In this document: positions 28,167 to 64,000 of the stretch, in pieces
How positions within the stretch are numbered: position 1 is the first letter of the stretch
Layout of the letters: the number at the start of each line of letters is the position of its first letter
Assembly: GCF_024679095.1 (NCBI RefSeq)
Contig: NC_066549.1
Coordinates: forward strand, 8,389,721 to 8,453,720
Reading direction: 5' to 3'
From: Eriocheir sinensis
Taxonomy: Eukaryota; Arthropoda; Malacostraca; Decapoda; Varunidae
Length of the DNA: 64,000 nt
Translations under genes and position numbers: made by a program
Notes under the pieces: model-generated
The model's database searches: none
Seen by the model: the letters and a program-made list of their open reading frames with translations, nothing else
What the model was told of the DNA's origin: nothing

Positions 28167-28171
<5 letters not shown>

Positions 28172-28419
28172 CGCTGTACTACCTAAAAACATGAAGTGAT
28201 TTGGTAAAGGAAACGTAATGCATTTCAAATCTACAAACACCTGCTTCTGCACTTTTTTTTTTTTTCGTGGCCTGCACAGACGATCATCTCCTTTTTCTTT
28301 GTTTATTTGCACGAACAAGACTAGGACACGAGTTACACATACAGAGGCAGTTCTTGTTTTTTCTCGAGACTAAACTAGCGGCTTGGAAACACGAATTATG
28401 TCTGAGGAGCGCGGGATGC

Positions 28420-28457
28420 AGGGAAGGAAAGGGAAGGAAGGGGAGGGAGGGAGGGAA

Positions 28458-28490
<33 letters not shown>

Positions 28491-28580
28491 GCAAGACAAC
28501 TGTATATGGCACATGGCGATGCCCTTCACAGACGTTTCCTCCTTTCCTCCTCCCCCTCTCTCTCTCTCTCTCTCTCTCTA
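28420..28580. repeat. (GA)n and (CT)n tracts 70 bp apart
   Basis: A purine tract (GGGAAGG then GA dinucleotides, to about 28488) and a pyrimidine tract (about 28544-28578) flank 60 bp of unique sequence. The two arms are complementary in composition. Confidence 0.85.
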
Positions 28581-28734
28581 AATTGCATGCTGCATTTCCA
28601 TTATTCTAATTTTCTCATTTTCTCTTCCCCTTATTTGCCTCTAATCCTCCTCCTCGTCCTCCTCCTCCTCCTCCCCCCCTCACTTTACTTTCTCCCTCAA
28701 GTAAAAAAGTAAATAGAACAGCGAGTTAGTACTT

Positions 28735-29050
28735 GAGTGGTGGTGAGTGATCGTGGTGGCGGTGGTGGTGGTGGTAGAGGAAGAAGAGGAAGGGATAGTG
28801 GCTGTGGTGGTGGAAGAGGGGTGGTGATGGTAGTGGTAGTGAGGGAGGGGTAGGAGATGAAGAAGGAGGGGGTGATGGTGGTGGTGGCGGTGGTGGTGGT
28901 GTTGAATAATAATGGCGTTGTTGGTGAGTAATGATGATGATGGTAGCGATGTTTGTAGTAGTGGTTCTATGATGATACCTATGAACGATGACTGGTGGTG
29001 GTGGTGGTGAAGGGTGGTGGCTGTGGTGGTGGTGGTGGTGGTGGTAATGG
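28735..29050. repeat. GGT/GAT trinucleotide-rich region
   Basis: Degenerate GGT, GTG and GAT triplets. The minus strand gives His/Pro/Ser/Thr-rich open frames up to 146 codons that are low complexity only. Confidence 0.85.
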
Positions 29051-29194
29051 GGAGTGGGTCGTGGGCACCGTTGCCAGAATATCGTACGCAGAGCCTCGTA
29101 TTCACTGGTTTCTGAGCCATAGCTATATGAGTCTATATCCAAAAAAACACCAATAATTAACCATTTTAACGATAACTATATATGAAGGCAGTTA

Positions 29195-29325
29195 TTGGGG
29201 TCGAGGAGGCAGTTTTGGGGTCGAGGTGGCAGTTTTGGGGTCGAGGTGGCAGTTTTGGGGTCGAGGTGGCAGTTTTGGGGTCGAGGTGGCAGTTTTGGGG
29301 TCGAGGTGGCAGTTTTGGGGTCGGA
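29195..29325. repeat. 20-bp minisatellite, about 6.5 copies
   Basis: The unit GGGGTCGAGGTGGCAGTTTT repeats nearly perfectly with exact 20-bp spacing. The related element at 35940-35990 has only the first one or two degenerate units, so the array expanded inside this copy. Confidence 0.95.
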
Positions 29326-29358
29326 AATCGGCAAACATAGGAGGCTGATCAGGTCGGT

Positions 29359-29565
29359 TTTCTAAGACACCTTCGCTTCTCACATCAGCTATTTCTAAAC
29401 GTCAAAGAGGGGATCAATCGGGTTCTAATGCGTGTTTCTTTATGTTCAGGGTATAGAGGAAGGGTCAAACTACCACCAGGGTCATAAAACTACTCCTGGA
29501 AATGCCCCAAACTCCTAGGAAAGCCTTGTCAAATAGATGAACTTGGGCCATGTTCTTCAACGTTT
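29359..29565 (+). mobile_element. ATAAGACA-family element, copy D
   Basis: Starts TCTAAGACACCTTCGC, then follows the family interior to CTTGTCAAATAGATG and a degraded right end. Confidence 0.65.
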
Positions 29566-29745
29566 CAGGGCTCACACACCCACATTTGATAAGGCTTTCG
29601 TAGGAGTTGTGGGTATTTCCATGAGTAGATTTATGACCCTGGTGGTAAAATGACAATGCTCCTGTACCATGAACGTGAAAAACACTCATGGGAACCTTTC
29701 TGATAACCTTTGTGGCATTTGGAAATATGTGTTGTGAGGGGAGGG
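29566..29745 (-). mobile_element. ATAAGACA-related element, copy E, inverted against copy D
   Basis: Contains the complement of the family interior (GATAAGGCTTTCGTAGGAG) followed by a different outer half, GTACCATGAACGTG and AACCTTTCTGATAACC. That outer half is shared with the copy at 36870-37062. D and E are head-to-head and could fold into a hairpin. Confidence 0.6.
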
Positions 29746-29799
29746 AGCGTCTGAGAATACCCTGAGTACGACAATCTGGCAACGTTGGACTGGTGGGTT

Positions 29800-30060
29800 C
29801 CTCGTTTGTTGTGGTGGTTGAGTTTTTTGGGGGGTGAGTATTTCATGTTAGAGGATTTAGCACTAGTGACCTGCTCTGTTTATATCATGTTAACGTCTAG
29901 TTGTTTGTTTACTTGTTTGTTGTGGTGGTTGACTTTTGGGGGGTGAGTATTTCATGTTAAGAGGATTTAGCACTAGTGACGCTCTGTTTATATCATGTTA
30001 ACGTCTAGTTGTTTGTTTACTTGTTTGTTGTGGTAGATGTTTTTTTCTTGGGTGTTTGAT
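29800..30060. repeat. About 112-bp tandem repeat, 2 to 3 copies
   Basis: The stretch from TTGTTTGTTGTGGTGG through GAGTATTTCATGTTA and GATTTAGCACTAGTGAC to GTTAACGTCTAGTTG is repeated twice, with a partial third copy. Confidence 0.8.
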
Positions 30061-30138
30061 GATAAGGGTACGAGTGACCTGATGTGTGTGTTTATATAAT
30101 GTTAAGGAGAAAGACACGGACTTGTGATAATGTGATGC

Positions 30139-30149
30139 GGGCTTTTTTT

Positions 30150-30181
<32 letters not shown>

Positions 30182-30375
30182 TTTTTTTTTTGCCGTAGAA
30201 CTGTTTCCTTTACCGTAAAATGTGATGCAGGCTTTTTTTTTCATTCTTGTTTCTTTTTTTCTTTTTTTTTTACCATAGAACTGTTTCCTTTACCGTAAAA
30301 TGTGATGCGGGCTTTTTTTCATTATTATTTGATTTTTTTTTTTGGCCTAGAGCTGTTTCCTTTGCCGTAAAATAA
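30139..30375. repeat. Three tandem units resembling a LINE 3' tail
   Basis: Each unit of about 75-85 bp reads GCGGGCTTTTTTT, CATTATT, a T-run, then AGAACTGTTTCCTTTACCG and TAAAA. The same order (GCGGGCTTTTTT, ATTGTTTCC, GAGCTGTCTCCTTTG) forms the 3' end of the LINE at 33420-33950 and the tail at 57400-57525, so this is probably a tandemly repeated retrotransposon terminus. Confidence 0.55.
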
Positions 30376-30394
30376 AATGCTAGTGATGATAATG

Positions 30395-30930
30395 GTTAAA
30401 GGGAATGGCTAGTTATTTTTGTTGCAGTAAACGTTTCTTTTAAGGCATTTGATGTTATAGAGTGCCAGTGACTTCTTGTGTGTTTGTATTATGTTAAGGA
30501 TAGAGGGACATTTGGTGATAATACTTTTGATAATGATGATGATGGTAATAGGGATTGGCTAGTTTAGTGTTTGTTCGTTGTTGTAGATCTTTCTTTTAAA
30601 GCATTTGATGTTATAGAGTACCAGTGAGCTATTGTGTATTTATATTATGTTAAGGATAGAGGGACGTTTGTTGATAATACTTTTGATAATGATGATGATG
30701 GTAATAAGGATTGGCTAGTTAAGTGTTTGTTCGTTGTGGTAGATGTTTGTTTCAAGGCATTTGATAATAGTCTAGTAATGGTGACCTTATGTGTGTGTTT
30801 ATATAATGCTGAAGAGGAAGACACGTTTGCTGATGATACTTGTGACGATGAAGATGATGATGATAACAGGGAATGGCTAGTTATTTGTTTGTTTGTTGTG
30901 GTAGATGTTTTCCTTTTTTAGGCATTTGAT
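30395..30930. repeat. About 150-165-bp tandem repeat, 3 to 4 copies
   Basis: Units share AATGGCTAGTT, AGGCATTTGATGTTA, TATTATGTTAAGGATAGAGG and ACTTTTGATAATGATGATG. The 95-codon frame at 30634-30921 lies in it and is Asp/Val-rich low complexity. Confidence 0.8.
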
Positions 30931-31159
30931 GTTAGTCTAGTTACTCGTTTTGGTGATGATGCTTATATTGACAGTACCGTAGTGACTGGCAGTGGGGGGG
31001 GAGGGGGGGTCATAAACACACTGGGTATAGGACTTGCAGCTGTATTGTACCTATGTTTGCAGCGTGGAGCTTCCCTGTTTGGCTGCCTGGCTGGTCTGCT
31101 ATGGTACCGCACAAACATTATATACCTGGTTGGCTGCGCTGGTGATTAGCTGCTCGTGG

Positions 31160-31975
31160 TGGTGGAGTTTTTGGATTGCTGTGTTGGTAGTTATGGTCGT
31201 GATGGTAATGGTGATAATGGTAGGTTGTGGTTATGGTGGTGGTGGTGGTGGTGATTATGGGGGTGGTGGTGTAAGTGGTGATGATGATGATGATAATGAT
31301 GATGATGGCGGCAGTGGTGGTGTTAGTGGTGATGGTAGTGATGGAGGTCTTAGTTAGTGGTTTGGTGATGGTGGTGGTGGTGATGATGGCAGTGGTGGTG
31401 TTAGTGGTGATGATGAGGGTGGTAGTTGTGGTGGTTTTGGTTAGTGGTTTGGTGATAGTGGTGGTGGTGATGATGGCAGTGGTGGTGTTAGTGATGATGA
31501 TGATGGTGGTAATTGTGGTGGTTTTGGTTAGTGGTTTGGTGGTGGTGGTGGTGATGATAGCAGTGGTGGTGTTAGTGGTGATGGTGGTGATGGTAGTGAT
31601 GGAGGTCTTAGTTAGTGGTTTGGTGATGGTGGTGGTGGTGATGATGATGGTGGTAGTTGTGGTGGTTTTGGTTAGTGGTTTGGTGATGGTGGTGGTGGTG
31701 ATGATAGCAGTGGTGGTGTTAGTGGTGATAGTGGTGATGGTAGTGGTGGAGGTCTTAGTTAGTGGTTTGGTGATGGTGGTGGTGGTGATGATGGCAGTGG
31801 TGGTGTTAGTGGTGATGATGAGGTGGTAGTGGTGGAGGTCTTAGTTAGTGGTTTGGTGATGGTGGTGGTGGTGATGATAGCAGTGGTGGTGTTAGTGGTG
31901 ATGATGGTGGTAGTTTTGGTGGGTCTTAGCTAGTGGTATTGGTGATAATGGTGTTGATGGTGGTGGTGTTTGGGT
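31160..31975. repeat. GGT/GAT-rich minisatellite
   Basis: Degenerate tandem array with a recurring GTCTTAGTTAGTGGTTTGG anchor and GGTGATGATGGCAGTGGTGG body, with unit lengths of roughly 80-120 bp. The 184-codon Val/Met frame over it is a translation of the repeat. Confidence 0.88.
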
Positions 31976-32144
31976 GAGTGACTGCATTATTGTGGGTAAT
32001 GGTTATCGCATATGTTGTTTATTCATATTTTCACTGATGACGCAATTTCTGGTGGCGCAGACGGAGTTAGTGCATGGCGTGGGTAGAGTTTTTATAACGC
32101 ATATTCTTCATTGTAACAAAATCGCAATGAAATTTAGAGTATAG

Positions 32145-33110
32145 CTGGTATTACAAGACACACCGCCATATCACATCAGCTATTTCTAAAGGTCAAAGAG
32201 GGGATCAGTCGGGTTCTAATGAGTGTTTCTTTAGCTTCATGGTACAGAAGAAGGGTCAGACTACCACCAGGGTCATAAAACTACCCCTGGAAATGCCCAC
32301 AACTCCTACGAAAGCCTTGTCAAATATGTGTTTCTTTAGATTCATGGTACAGAAGAAGGGTCAGACTACCACCAGGGTCATGAAACTACCTCTGGAAATA
32401 CTCAAAACTCCTACGAAAGCCTTGTCAAATATGTGTTTCTTTAGATTCATGGTACAGAAGAAGGGTCAGACTACCACCAGGGTCATGAAACTACCCCTGG
32501 AAATACCCAAGACTCCTACGAAAGCCTTGTCAAATATATGTGTTTTTTTAGGTTCATGGTACAGAAGAAGGTCACACTACCACCAGGGTCATAAAACTAC
32601 CCCTGGAAATGCTAACTCCTACGAAAGCCTTGTGAAATATCTGTGTTTTTTTAGGTTCACGGTACAGAAGAAGGGTCAGACTACCACCACCAGGGTCATA
32701 AAACTACCCCTGGAAATGCTACTCAGAACTCCTACGAAAGCCTTGTGAAATATCTGTGTTTTTTTAGGTTCATGGTACAGAAGAAGGGTCAGACTACCAC
32801 CAGGGTCATAAACTACTCCTGGAAATGCCTACAACTCCTACGAAAGCCTTGTCAAATATGTGTTTTTTTAGGTTCATGGTACAGAAGAAGGGTCAGACTA
32901 CCACCAGGGTCATAAAACTACCCCTGGAAATGCCCACAACTCCTACGAAATCCTTGTCAAATATGTGTTTCTTTAGGTTCATGGTACAGAAGAAGGGTCA
33001 GACTACCACCAGGGTCATAAAACTACCCCTGGAAATGCCCACAACTCCTACGAAAGCCTTGTCAAATATGTGTTCTTGGGTGGCGATATGTCTTTAATAC
33101 GACCCTTGTG
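32145..33110 (+). mobile_element. ATAAGACA-family element, copy F, with internal expansion
   Basis: The left end GGTATTACAAGACACACCGC and the right end GGCGATATGTCTTTAATACG are the family's inverted termini. The core that is single in copies A and C is amplified here into eight tandem units (32239-33080), making the element about 965 bp instead of about 225. Confidence 0.78.
32239..33080 (+). repeat. 105-bp tandem array, eight units, largely open frame
   Basis: Units begin at ATGGTACAGAAG at 32239, 32344, 32449, 32556, 32659 (ACGG variant), 32772, 32876 and 32981, with spacings 105, 105, 107, 103, 113, 104 and 105. Most units are 35 codons long, so plus-strand frames of 169 and 90 codons run through them with a repeated VQKKGQTTTRV motif. 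The two frames are broken by the off-length units. Nothing shows that it is translated. Confidence 0.92.
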
Positions 33111-33419
33111 TCACGTGCAGGCAATCTTAAAATCAATCGACGACAAAGAAGAAAAAATAAGGCTCAGTCAGCGGGTGTCCACTCAGTCAGCAGGCCGGTA
33201 CAGGCAGCAACGGAACCAGCGCGGCAGCCTTCGTGGCGTCAGGGGCTGCGATTGATAGTCATGTTGTTCCGTTACTCATACATGCATAAGGAGAGCTTCG
33301 TCAGGTATCTCAGCTTGAGTTTTTTGTTCTTAGTAGAGGAAGCATCTCAAGGGCAAAAACAAACAAAAACATCAACAAAGAAAAACACGCTAGCATTGCT
33401 CCCATAAAAGCAATTAGAG

Positions 33420-33950
33420 AAGAGTGACCAAAAAAGAGGTCATTTTTTTTACAACAAAGGAGACAGCTCAAGGGCACAAAAAAAGGAAACAATAATAAAA
33501 AAAGCCCGCTACCCGCTGCTCCTAAAAAAAGAATCAAAAGAGGTGGCCGAAAGAGAGGTCAATTTCGCGAGGAGAGGTGTCCTGATACTCTCCTCTTTAT
33601 AGCGTTCAAGTCGTAAGCAGGAGGAAATACAGATAATGGAAGGCTGTTCCAGAGTTTACCAGCGTGAGGGATGAAAGAGTGAAGATGCTGGTTAACTCTT
33701 GCATAAGGGGTTTGGACAGTATAGGGATGAGCATGAGTAGAAAGTCGAGTGCAGTGGGGCCGCGGGAGGGGGAGAGGCATACAGTTAGCAAGTTCACAAG
33801 AGCAGTCAGCATGAAGATAACGATAACAGAAAGAAAGAGATGCAACATTACGGCGGAATTTTTAGAGGTAGAAAACTGTCAATAAGAGAAAAGCTGTTGA
33901 TGATACGAAGAGCCATACGAGTAATTGAATCTATGTGATAGAATCGAGGT
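33420..33950 (-). mobile_element. LINE 3' end: reverse-transcriptase C-terminal relic and 3' UTR
   Basis: The minus-strand frame 33780-33559 reads HSFIPHAGKLWNSLP and VFPPAYDLNAIKRRVSGHL, the typical C-terminal tail of non-LTR retrotransposon ORF2 proteins. Upstream the frame shifts (another frame continues at 33848-33606). Downstream is a 3' UTR with GTAGCGGGC, GCCCTTGAGCTGTCTCC and oligo-T runs. It is dead and 5'-truncated. Confidence 0.75.
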
Positions 33951-34559
33951 CTAAACAAAGCAAATAAATGAATAAATAAATAGATAAATAAATAAGAACG
34001 CCCACAGCATACCACTCCTTAGAAAATAAAAAAAAACAAGTCCGTATGATCGCATGGGTCATTGTCTTGTGTTGCTTACGTAATAATAATATACTGCAGC
34101 TTGATAATATACGACCTTCAGAAATCTGTTAAAGTATTATATGATACAATATCGATACATGTTTACTATCAGATGGCCGTGTGCACCCGGAACACTCGGT
34201 ATCAATCGTTGTTTTTATTCGTTCATTTCCATAAGCAGCGATGCGATGCACGTGCCATTCATCTTGACGAGATCGGGACCTCGGATTAGCGGATACCCGA
34301 TGCACCGTGTTTGCTTGTTCTCTCCTACCACTTGGTCCTTGAGGGGGTAGCTTCGTTGGTAGACTTGGATTTTTTTTTAAGGTGATGTGTACACGTTGCA
34401 ACTTCTTGTACATCCAAGATTGATGGTTGATAGTTTATTGTTGCAAGTAAACAACAAAGGAGAAGGGAGGAGCATGCCTTCCCAACCCCCAGGCAGTACA
34501 GAGTGTGATTATACAACTAGCTTGAGACTAGTACACGAAGACACACGAGGGTACATGGA
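33951..34559. other. Unassigned intergenic sequence
   Basis: Holds a short AAATAAAT tract near 33960-33990. No coding or repeat homology recognised. Confidence 0.35.
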
Positions 34560-34990
34560 GTGTTAAAGAAACCATCCTTCTTCTGAAAACCTGTTGTTCA
34601 GCATCCGCCATCACCATCCGTTAATCGATTTAATCTCCAGTTGAAGTTGTCAGTCGTGTATGCACCAAACTCATAACTGCTGAGTTTGTTCCAAGCCTCT
34701 ATTACCGTACCAACCGACAACGATCTGTCTAGCACTCACTCTAGCTCCTACCTAAAGGATAACCATGGGTGTATGATTTATAACTTTTTTTTTTTAATTA
34801 GGATCTTACCAGTATCATCCTTGTCAGTTTCCATCACCCATTTAAAAGCCTTGATCAAGTCACCGCGCACCTTTATATTGTTTCTACACCTTTACATTGT
34901 GTTCCCCAAGTCTTTTTTAAACACAATTATGTTATCGCTTCAGTATAACTTAAACAACTTTTAGCTTGAATGTGTTAACACTCTGCAATG
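34560..34990 (-). mobile_element. LINE reverse-transcriptase tail relic
   Basis: Minus-strand translation shows RGDLIKAFKWVMET near 34840-34890 and, after stops, VIEAWNKLSS and FNWRLNRL near 34620-34710. These are conserved landmarks of the ORF2 C-terminal tail of the CR1/Jockey-like elements seen elsewhere in this window. Confidence 0.6.
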
Positions 34991-35144
34991 CATATTTCAA
35001 ACAAAAGAAAATTCCAGGCCCGAACAACTCTCGGGGAATATAAACACCTCTGGAAATAGAATGAACGGCATCGCATTGGCTGCAGCGATAACAGATGTGC
35101 GGAGGAACAGCTTGTTGGCCTAGAATATATGAAAAAAATATACA

Positions 35145-35177
<33 letters not shown>

Positions 35178-35845
35178 TAGGTATATTTTTGTATTAATTC
35201 GTTTTCTTTTCTTTTATTTGTTTCCTTTCCCGTATCGAACCCCGGTACTGGTGGCGAGTCTCTACTATTAATAAGCGTCTCCCCACCTGTGGCCCTTCAC
35301 GGCATGGTTGTCATAAACTGTTCAGCTGATAAAATTATTGTGTTTCTTGATGCCTTATTTAATGTACCTCATCAAATAAGGCATCGCGTGATTTGTAGAC
35401 AGTGTTACCGCGATTGTTGTGGACGTGTGAGCTGTTGTGATATTTTATTTATCTGATAGCGGGATGCTCGTAAATCACTTCTGACACGCATAAAAAAGAG
35501 CGAGAGAAGCGAGCGTCTGGAGCCTTGATTTATTAGAACAAGAATCTTAACCCCGGAAGTTTTGTCCACCCGCAAGTTTATGATTCCCACGTAATTATCA
35601 ATTGGCGCTGACCACCACCATAACATCGGACGGAGAACTCGTGCATCATGGAGCGAGTTGCCAAACACTCACGCGACGCCCTGCGCTCCCCCTCCTGCCG
35701 GGTAACGAATGGCTTTATGGGAAAGGTTACGAGTCTGAGCTTCCTGTAGTTCTTGCTCTTTAAGCGAGTGGGGTCCTGCTGCGGCATCTGCCTCGAGCTA
35801 AACCCTGGCACTCGGAGGCATGGACATGTTTCCGGTTGTGGGAAG
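34991..35845. other. Unassigned sequence with a (CATA)n tract
   Basis: A CATA tetranucleotide tract lies at 35140-35173. A region near 35240 contains ATCGAACCCCGG, which could be a tRNA-type B box on the minus strand from an old SINE. The remainder is unrecognised. Confidence 0.35.
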
Positions 35846-35848
35846 CAC

Positions 35849-36040
35849 CGTTGCCAGATTATCGTACTCAGAGCCTCGTACTTACCGGTTTCTGAGCCAT
35901 AGCTATTGCCAAAAAACACCAATAATTAACATTTTAACGATAACAATATATGAAGGCAGTTATTAGGGTCGAGGAGGCAGTTTTTGGGTCGGATATCGGC
36001 AAACATAGGAGGCTGAGTACGACTATCTGGTAACGTTGGT
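35849..36040 (+). mobile_element. CGTTGCCAGA-family MITE, compact copy 2
   Basis: About 190 bp. It starts CACCGTTGCCAGATTATCG and ends GACTATCTGGTAACGTTGG, with imperfect inverted termini. GGGAAG flanks both sides and may be a target duplication. It contains a single GAAGGCAGTTATTAGGGTCG unit where copy 1 has the 20-bp array. Confidence 0.72.
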
Positions 36041-36869
36041 GGGAAGAGCCTAGAAATGCATTGTGCCACGTACCAATGATAACGTAGTGCACATATTACG
36101 TCCTATAAATCGCTAGTTGACTGGATATTGGAGAGATATCTCAAATTCTCATCTTACGGGGAGAAGCCACCATTAGCTCGTGACGTCATCAGGCGGCAAC
36201 GGAGTACAGCAGACGACAGTACCAGTATTTACCTATTTTTTTTTAGCTATGGCCACTCCAGCTTTCTTTTTCTTCTTCCAACCATTGTACACCAAGCTCA
36301 CGGTCCCTCCCTCCTCCAGTCTCCTTATTCAGTGTGTATTTTCGTCCGTATTCTGAAACTTCCGGACGTGAACACCAATTTCCCCAACCACATGTCAGTT
36401 TTTTAGACTTCATGAATCTCAGAGGTTTTGTTAAAAAGATAATTAGACGAAACTTCAGCTTGGACTAAGTGACTGTAAATGATCTCTCCTTCAGTTGCAT
36501 CCAATTATTCAAAAGATCGCCGTAATATCACTGTTTGTTAACGGGACAATGTTGATTACCAAAGGCACTTAGTCTTAATGTTGGACGTTTGCTCCCGGCG
36601 CCATTGTGTATAGAGGTAGAGAATATAATATCATTGCTGCGATTTTTAATTTCGTAGAAGATTATAAAAAAGGTGGAACATGGGACGCTTAATAATAACA
36701 ATAGCACTTTTTTATTTGAATTGACTGTATTTGAATATCTTGAGACTGTTGCCACATTCACAGGTTTGATTTACACAAGTTAAGGGGTCAATGCCACAGT
36801 CCACGAACCACTATGGAGAATATAGTACGGTTTGGGCCACAAAGCTTCAGGACCCATTACTCTTCAGTA
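36041..36869. other. Unassigned sequence upstream of the first visible FRAS1 exon
   Basis: Contains TGACGTCA at 36181-36188, a CRE-like palindrome in a slightly GC-rich patch. No signal-peptide exon or TATA/Inr arrangement could be supported. Confidence 0.3.
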
Positions 36870-37062
36870 TGTATGGTCTTACACACCCACGGTAGATAAG
36901 GCTTCCATAGAGGTCGTGGGAAATCTATGGGTAGTTATGAGCCTAGAGGTAGTTTGACAAGTCTTCTGCACCATGAACGTGATAAAAAAAATCTTATGAG
37001 AACCTGACTGATCTCCTTTGCGGCCGTTCGAAATATTTATTGAGAGAGCCGAAAAAAGTTTG
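36870..37062 (-). mobile_element. ATAAGACA-related element, copy G
   Basis: Shares CCCACGGTAGATAAGGCTTCC and the outer half GCACCATGAACGTG / GAGAACCTGACTGATC with copy E. It is diverged and joined directly to the TTAA-type element that follows. Confidence 0.55.
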
Positions 37063-37065
37063 AGC

Positions 37066-37280
37066 ATAGCAGCGGGGATCATGTTTCTTAATGGTCCCTC
37101 TAAGCGAGAAAAATGAGTAAAAATCATCACTCACACAAACCATTTCATAATACATATCAAAGCATTTGTGATCAGTTTATGCATCATCTATTTTTGGGGG
37201 TTTATATCATGGCACAAATTTGGACCGTTGCTGCTACACGGTGAAGCCACAAATTTGGCCTGTCGCTGGTACCGGGTTAA
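37066..37280. mobile_element. TTAA-flanked MITE, copy 2, left end lost
   Basis: Very similar to 26874-27096 throughout (GCGGGGATCATGTTTCTTA, CATCACTCACACAAACC, GCATCATCTA). The right terminus GGTACCGGGTTAA is intact. The left end lacks TTAACCCGGT where it abuts copy G, so it is truncated. Confidence 0.75.
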
Positions 37281-37344
37281 CTATTATCTTGAAACTTGCC
37301 ATTTTTCACCTCTTTGGTTAACAGCTTGCACGGTTAAGGTTCTG

Positions 37345-37536
37345 CAACGTTGCCAGACTGTCGTATTCAGCCTCTTATATTTATCGACTTCCGACCCCAA
37401 ATCTGTCTCCTGGTCCCAATTAACAAGATTCATTTATATATATCGTTAAAATAGTTAATTCTTGATATTTCTCGGCAATAGTTAGGCGTCAGAAACCGGT
37501 AAATACTATGCTCTGAGTACGATAATCTGGCAACGA
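37345..37536 (-). mobile_element. CGTTGCCAGA-family MITE, copy 3
   Basis: Begins CAACGTTGCCAGACTGTCG and ends GAGTACGATAATCTGGCAACG, again imperfect inverted repeats. Its body is inverted relative to copy 2 (CCGACCCCAAATC and AGAAACCGG features). Confidence 0.68.
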
Positions 37537-37666
37537 TGAGGTTCAGTGCCCCACATCCATTACTCTACGGGTTTCTCACGCCCAGGAGTAGGCACCATCT
37601 GTTCTGTCGCTCCCTCCATACATGATTTCATCCGTAAATAATGGCTCTCTTTCTCTCTCCCTTCAG

Positions 37667-64000
<26,334 letters not shown>

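Larger units (their letters stand above)
29069..29787 (+). mobile_element. CGTTGCCAGA-family MITE, copy 1, interrupted by other repeats
   Basis: The left end CACCGTTGCCAGAATATCG and the right end CGACAATCTGGCAACGTTGG form an imperfect terminal inverted repeat. Compared with the compact copy at 35849-36040 it carries an expanded 20-bp minisatellite (29195-29325). Two ATAAGACA-family elements (29359-29565 and 29566-29745) lie between its body and its right end, so it was probably a landing site for later insertions. Confidence 0.65.

Noticed and set aside
29195..29325. CRISPR-like regular 20-bp repeat
   Set aside because: Units are contiguous with no unique spacers, and the genome is eukaryotic; it is a minisatellite inside a MITE.
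31275..31829. 184-codon Val/Met-rich frame
   Set aside because: Runs along the GGT/GAT minisatellite; low complexity only.
32239..33097. 169- and 90-codon repeat proteins as genes
   Set aside because: They lie in an expanded MITE core, the frame breaks at off-length units, and single-copy relatives show no coding constraint. Reported as a finding instead.
37168..37449. 93-codon plus frame with a hydrophobic start as FRAS1 signal-peptide exon
   Set aside because: It lies inside the TTAA-type and CGTTGCCAGA MITEs and has no phase-1 donor leading to 37667.

Overview
This is animal nuclear DNA: spliced genes, dense microsatellites, non-LTR retrotransposon relics, tRNA-derived SINEs and small inverted-repeat DNA elements, with no bacterial features. 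Long (CA)n, (GA)n and (AT)n tracts, the type of retrotransposon tails and the tRNA-derived SINEs suggest a decapod crustacean, perhaps a crab. That assignment is inferred from repeat style, not proven.

Layout. (1) 1-21980 is one AT-rich satellite of about 45-bp monomers that changes strand about 14 times and holds several kilobase-scale direct and inverted duplications. Two pure (AT)n tracts lie in it. (2) 21981-21993 is a 13-N gap where composition changes abruptly. (3) 22000-37660 has no recognised gene. It holds (GA)n, (CA)n and (GATA)n tracts, minisatellites, a tRNA-derived SINE, LINE 3' tails and three families of small inverted-repeat elements: one with ATAAGACA termini, one with CGTTGCCAGA termini and one flanked by TTAA. 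(4) 37667-64000 carries the 5' half of one plus-strand gene, an orthologue of the extracellular matrix protein FRAS1. I assembled 15 exons whose splice phases all agree. They encode about 850 residues: six von Willebrand factor C domains, then at least nine furin-like cysteine-rich repeats and the start of a tenth. The gene runs off the right edge. The signal-peptide exon was not found and should lie upstream of 37667. (5) The first visible intron (37699-46522) is dominated by a polypyrimidine region of about 6 kb, a 137-bp minisatellite and C-rich DNA. Later introns contain LINE, SINE and DNA-transposon relics, among them a dead Tigger/pogo-type transposase piece.

FRAS1 is the only protein-coding gene I can defend. 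Every other long open frame here is a by-product of simple repeats, of the 45-bp satellite (a multiple of three, so frames stay open) or of transposon debris. In vertebrates FRAS1 acts with FREM proteins at the epithelial basement membrane, and a similar role in this animal is an inference from homology.
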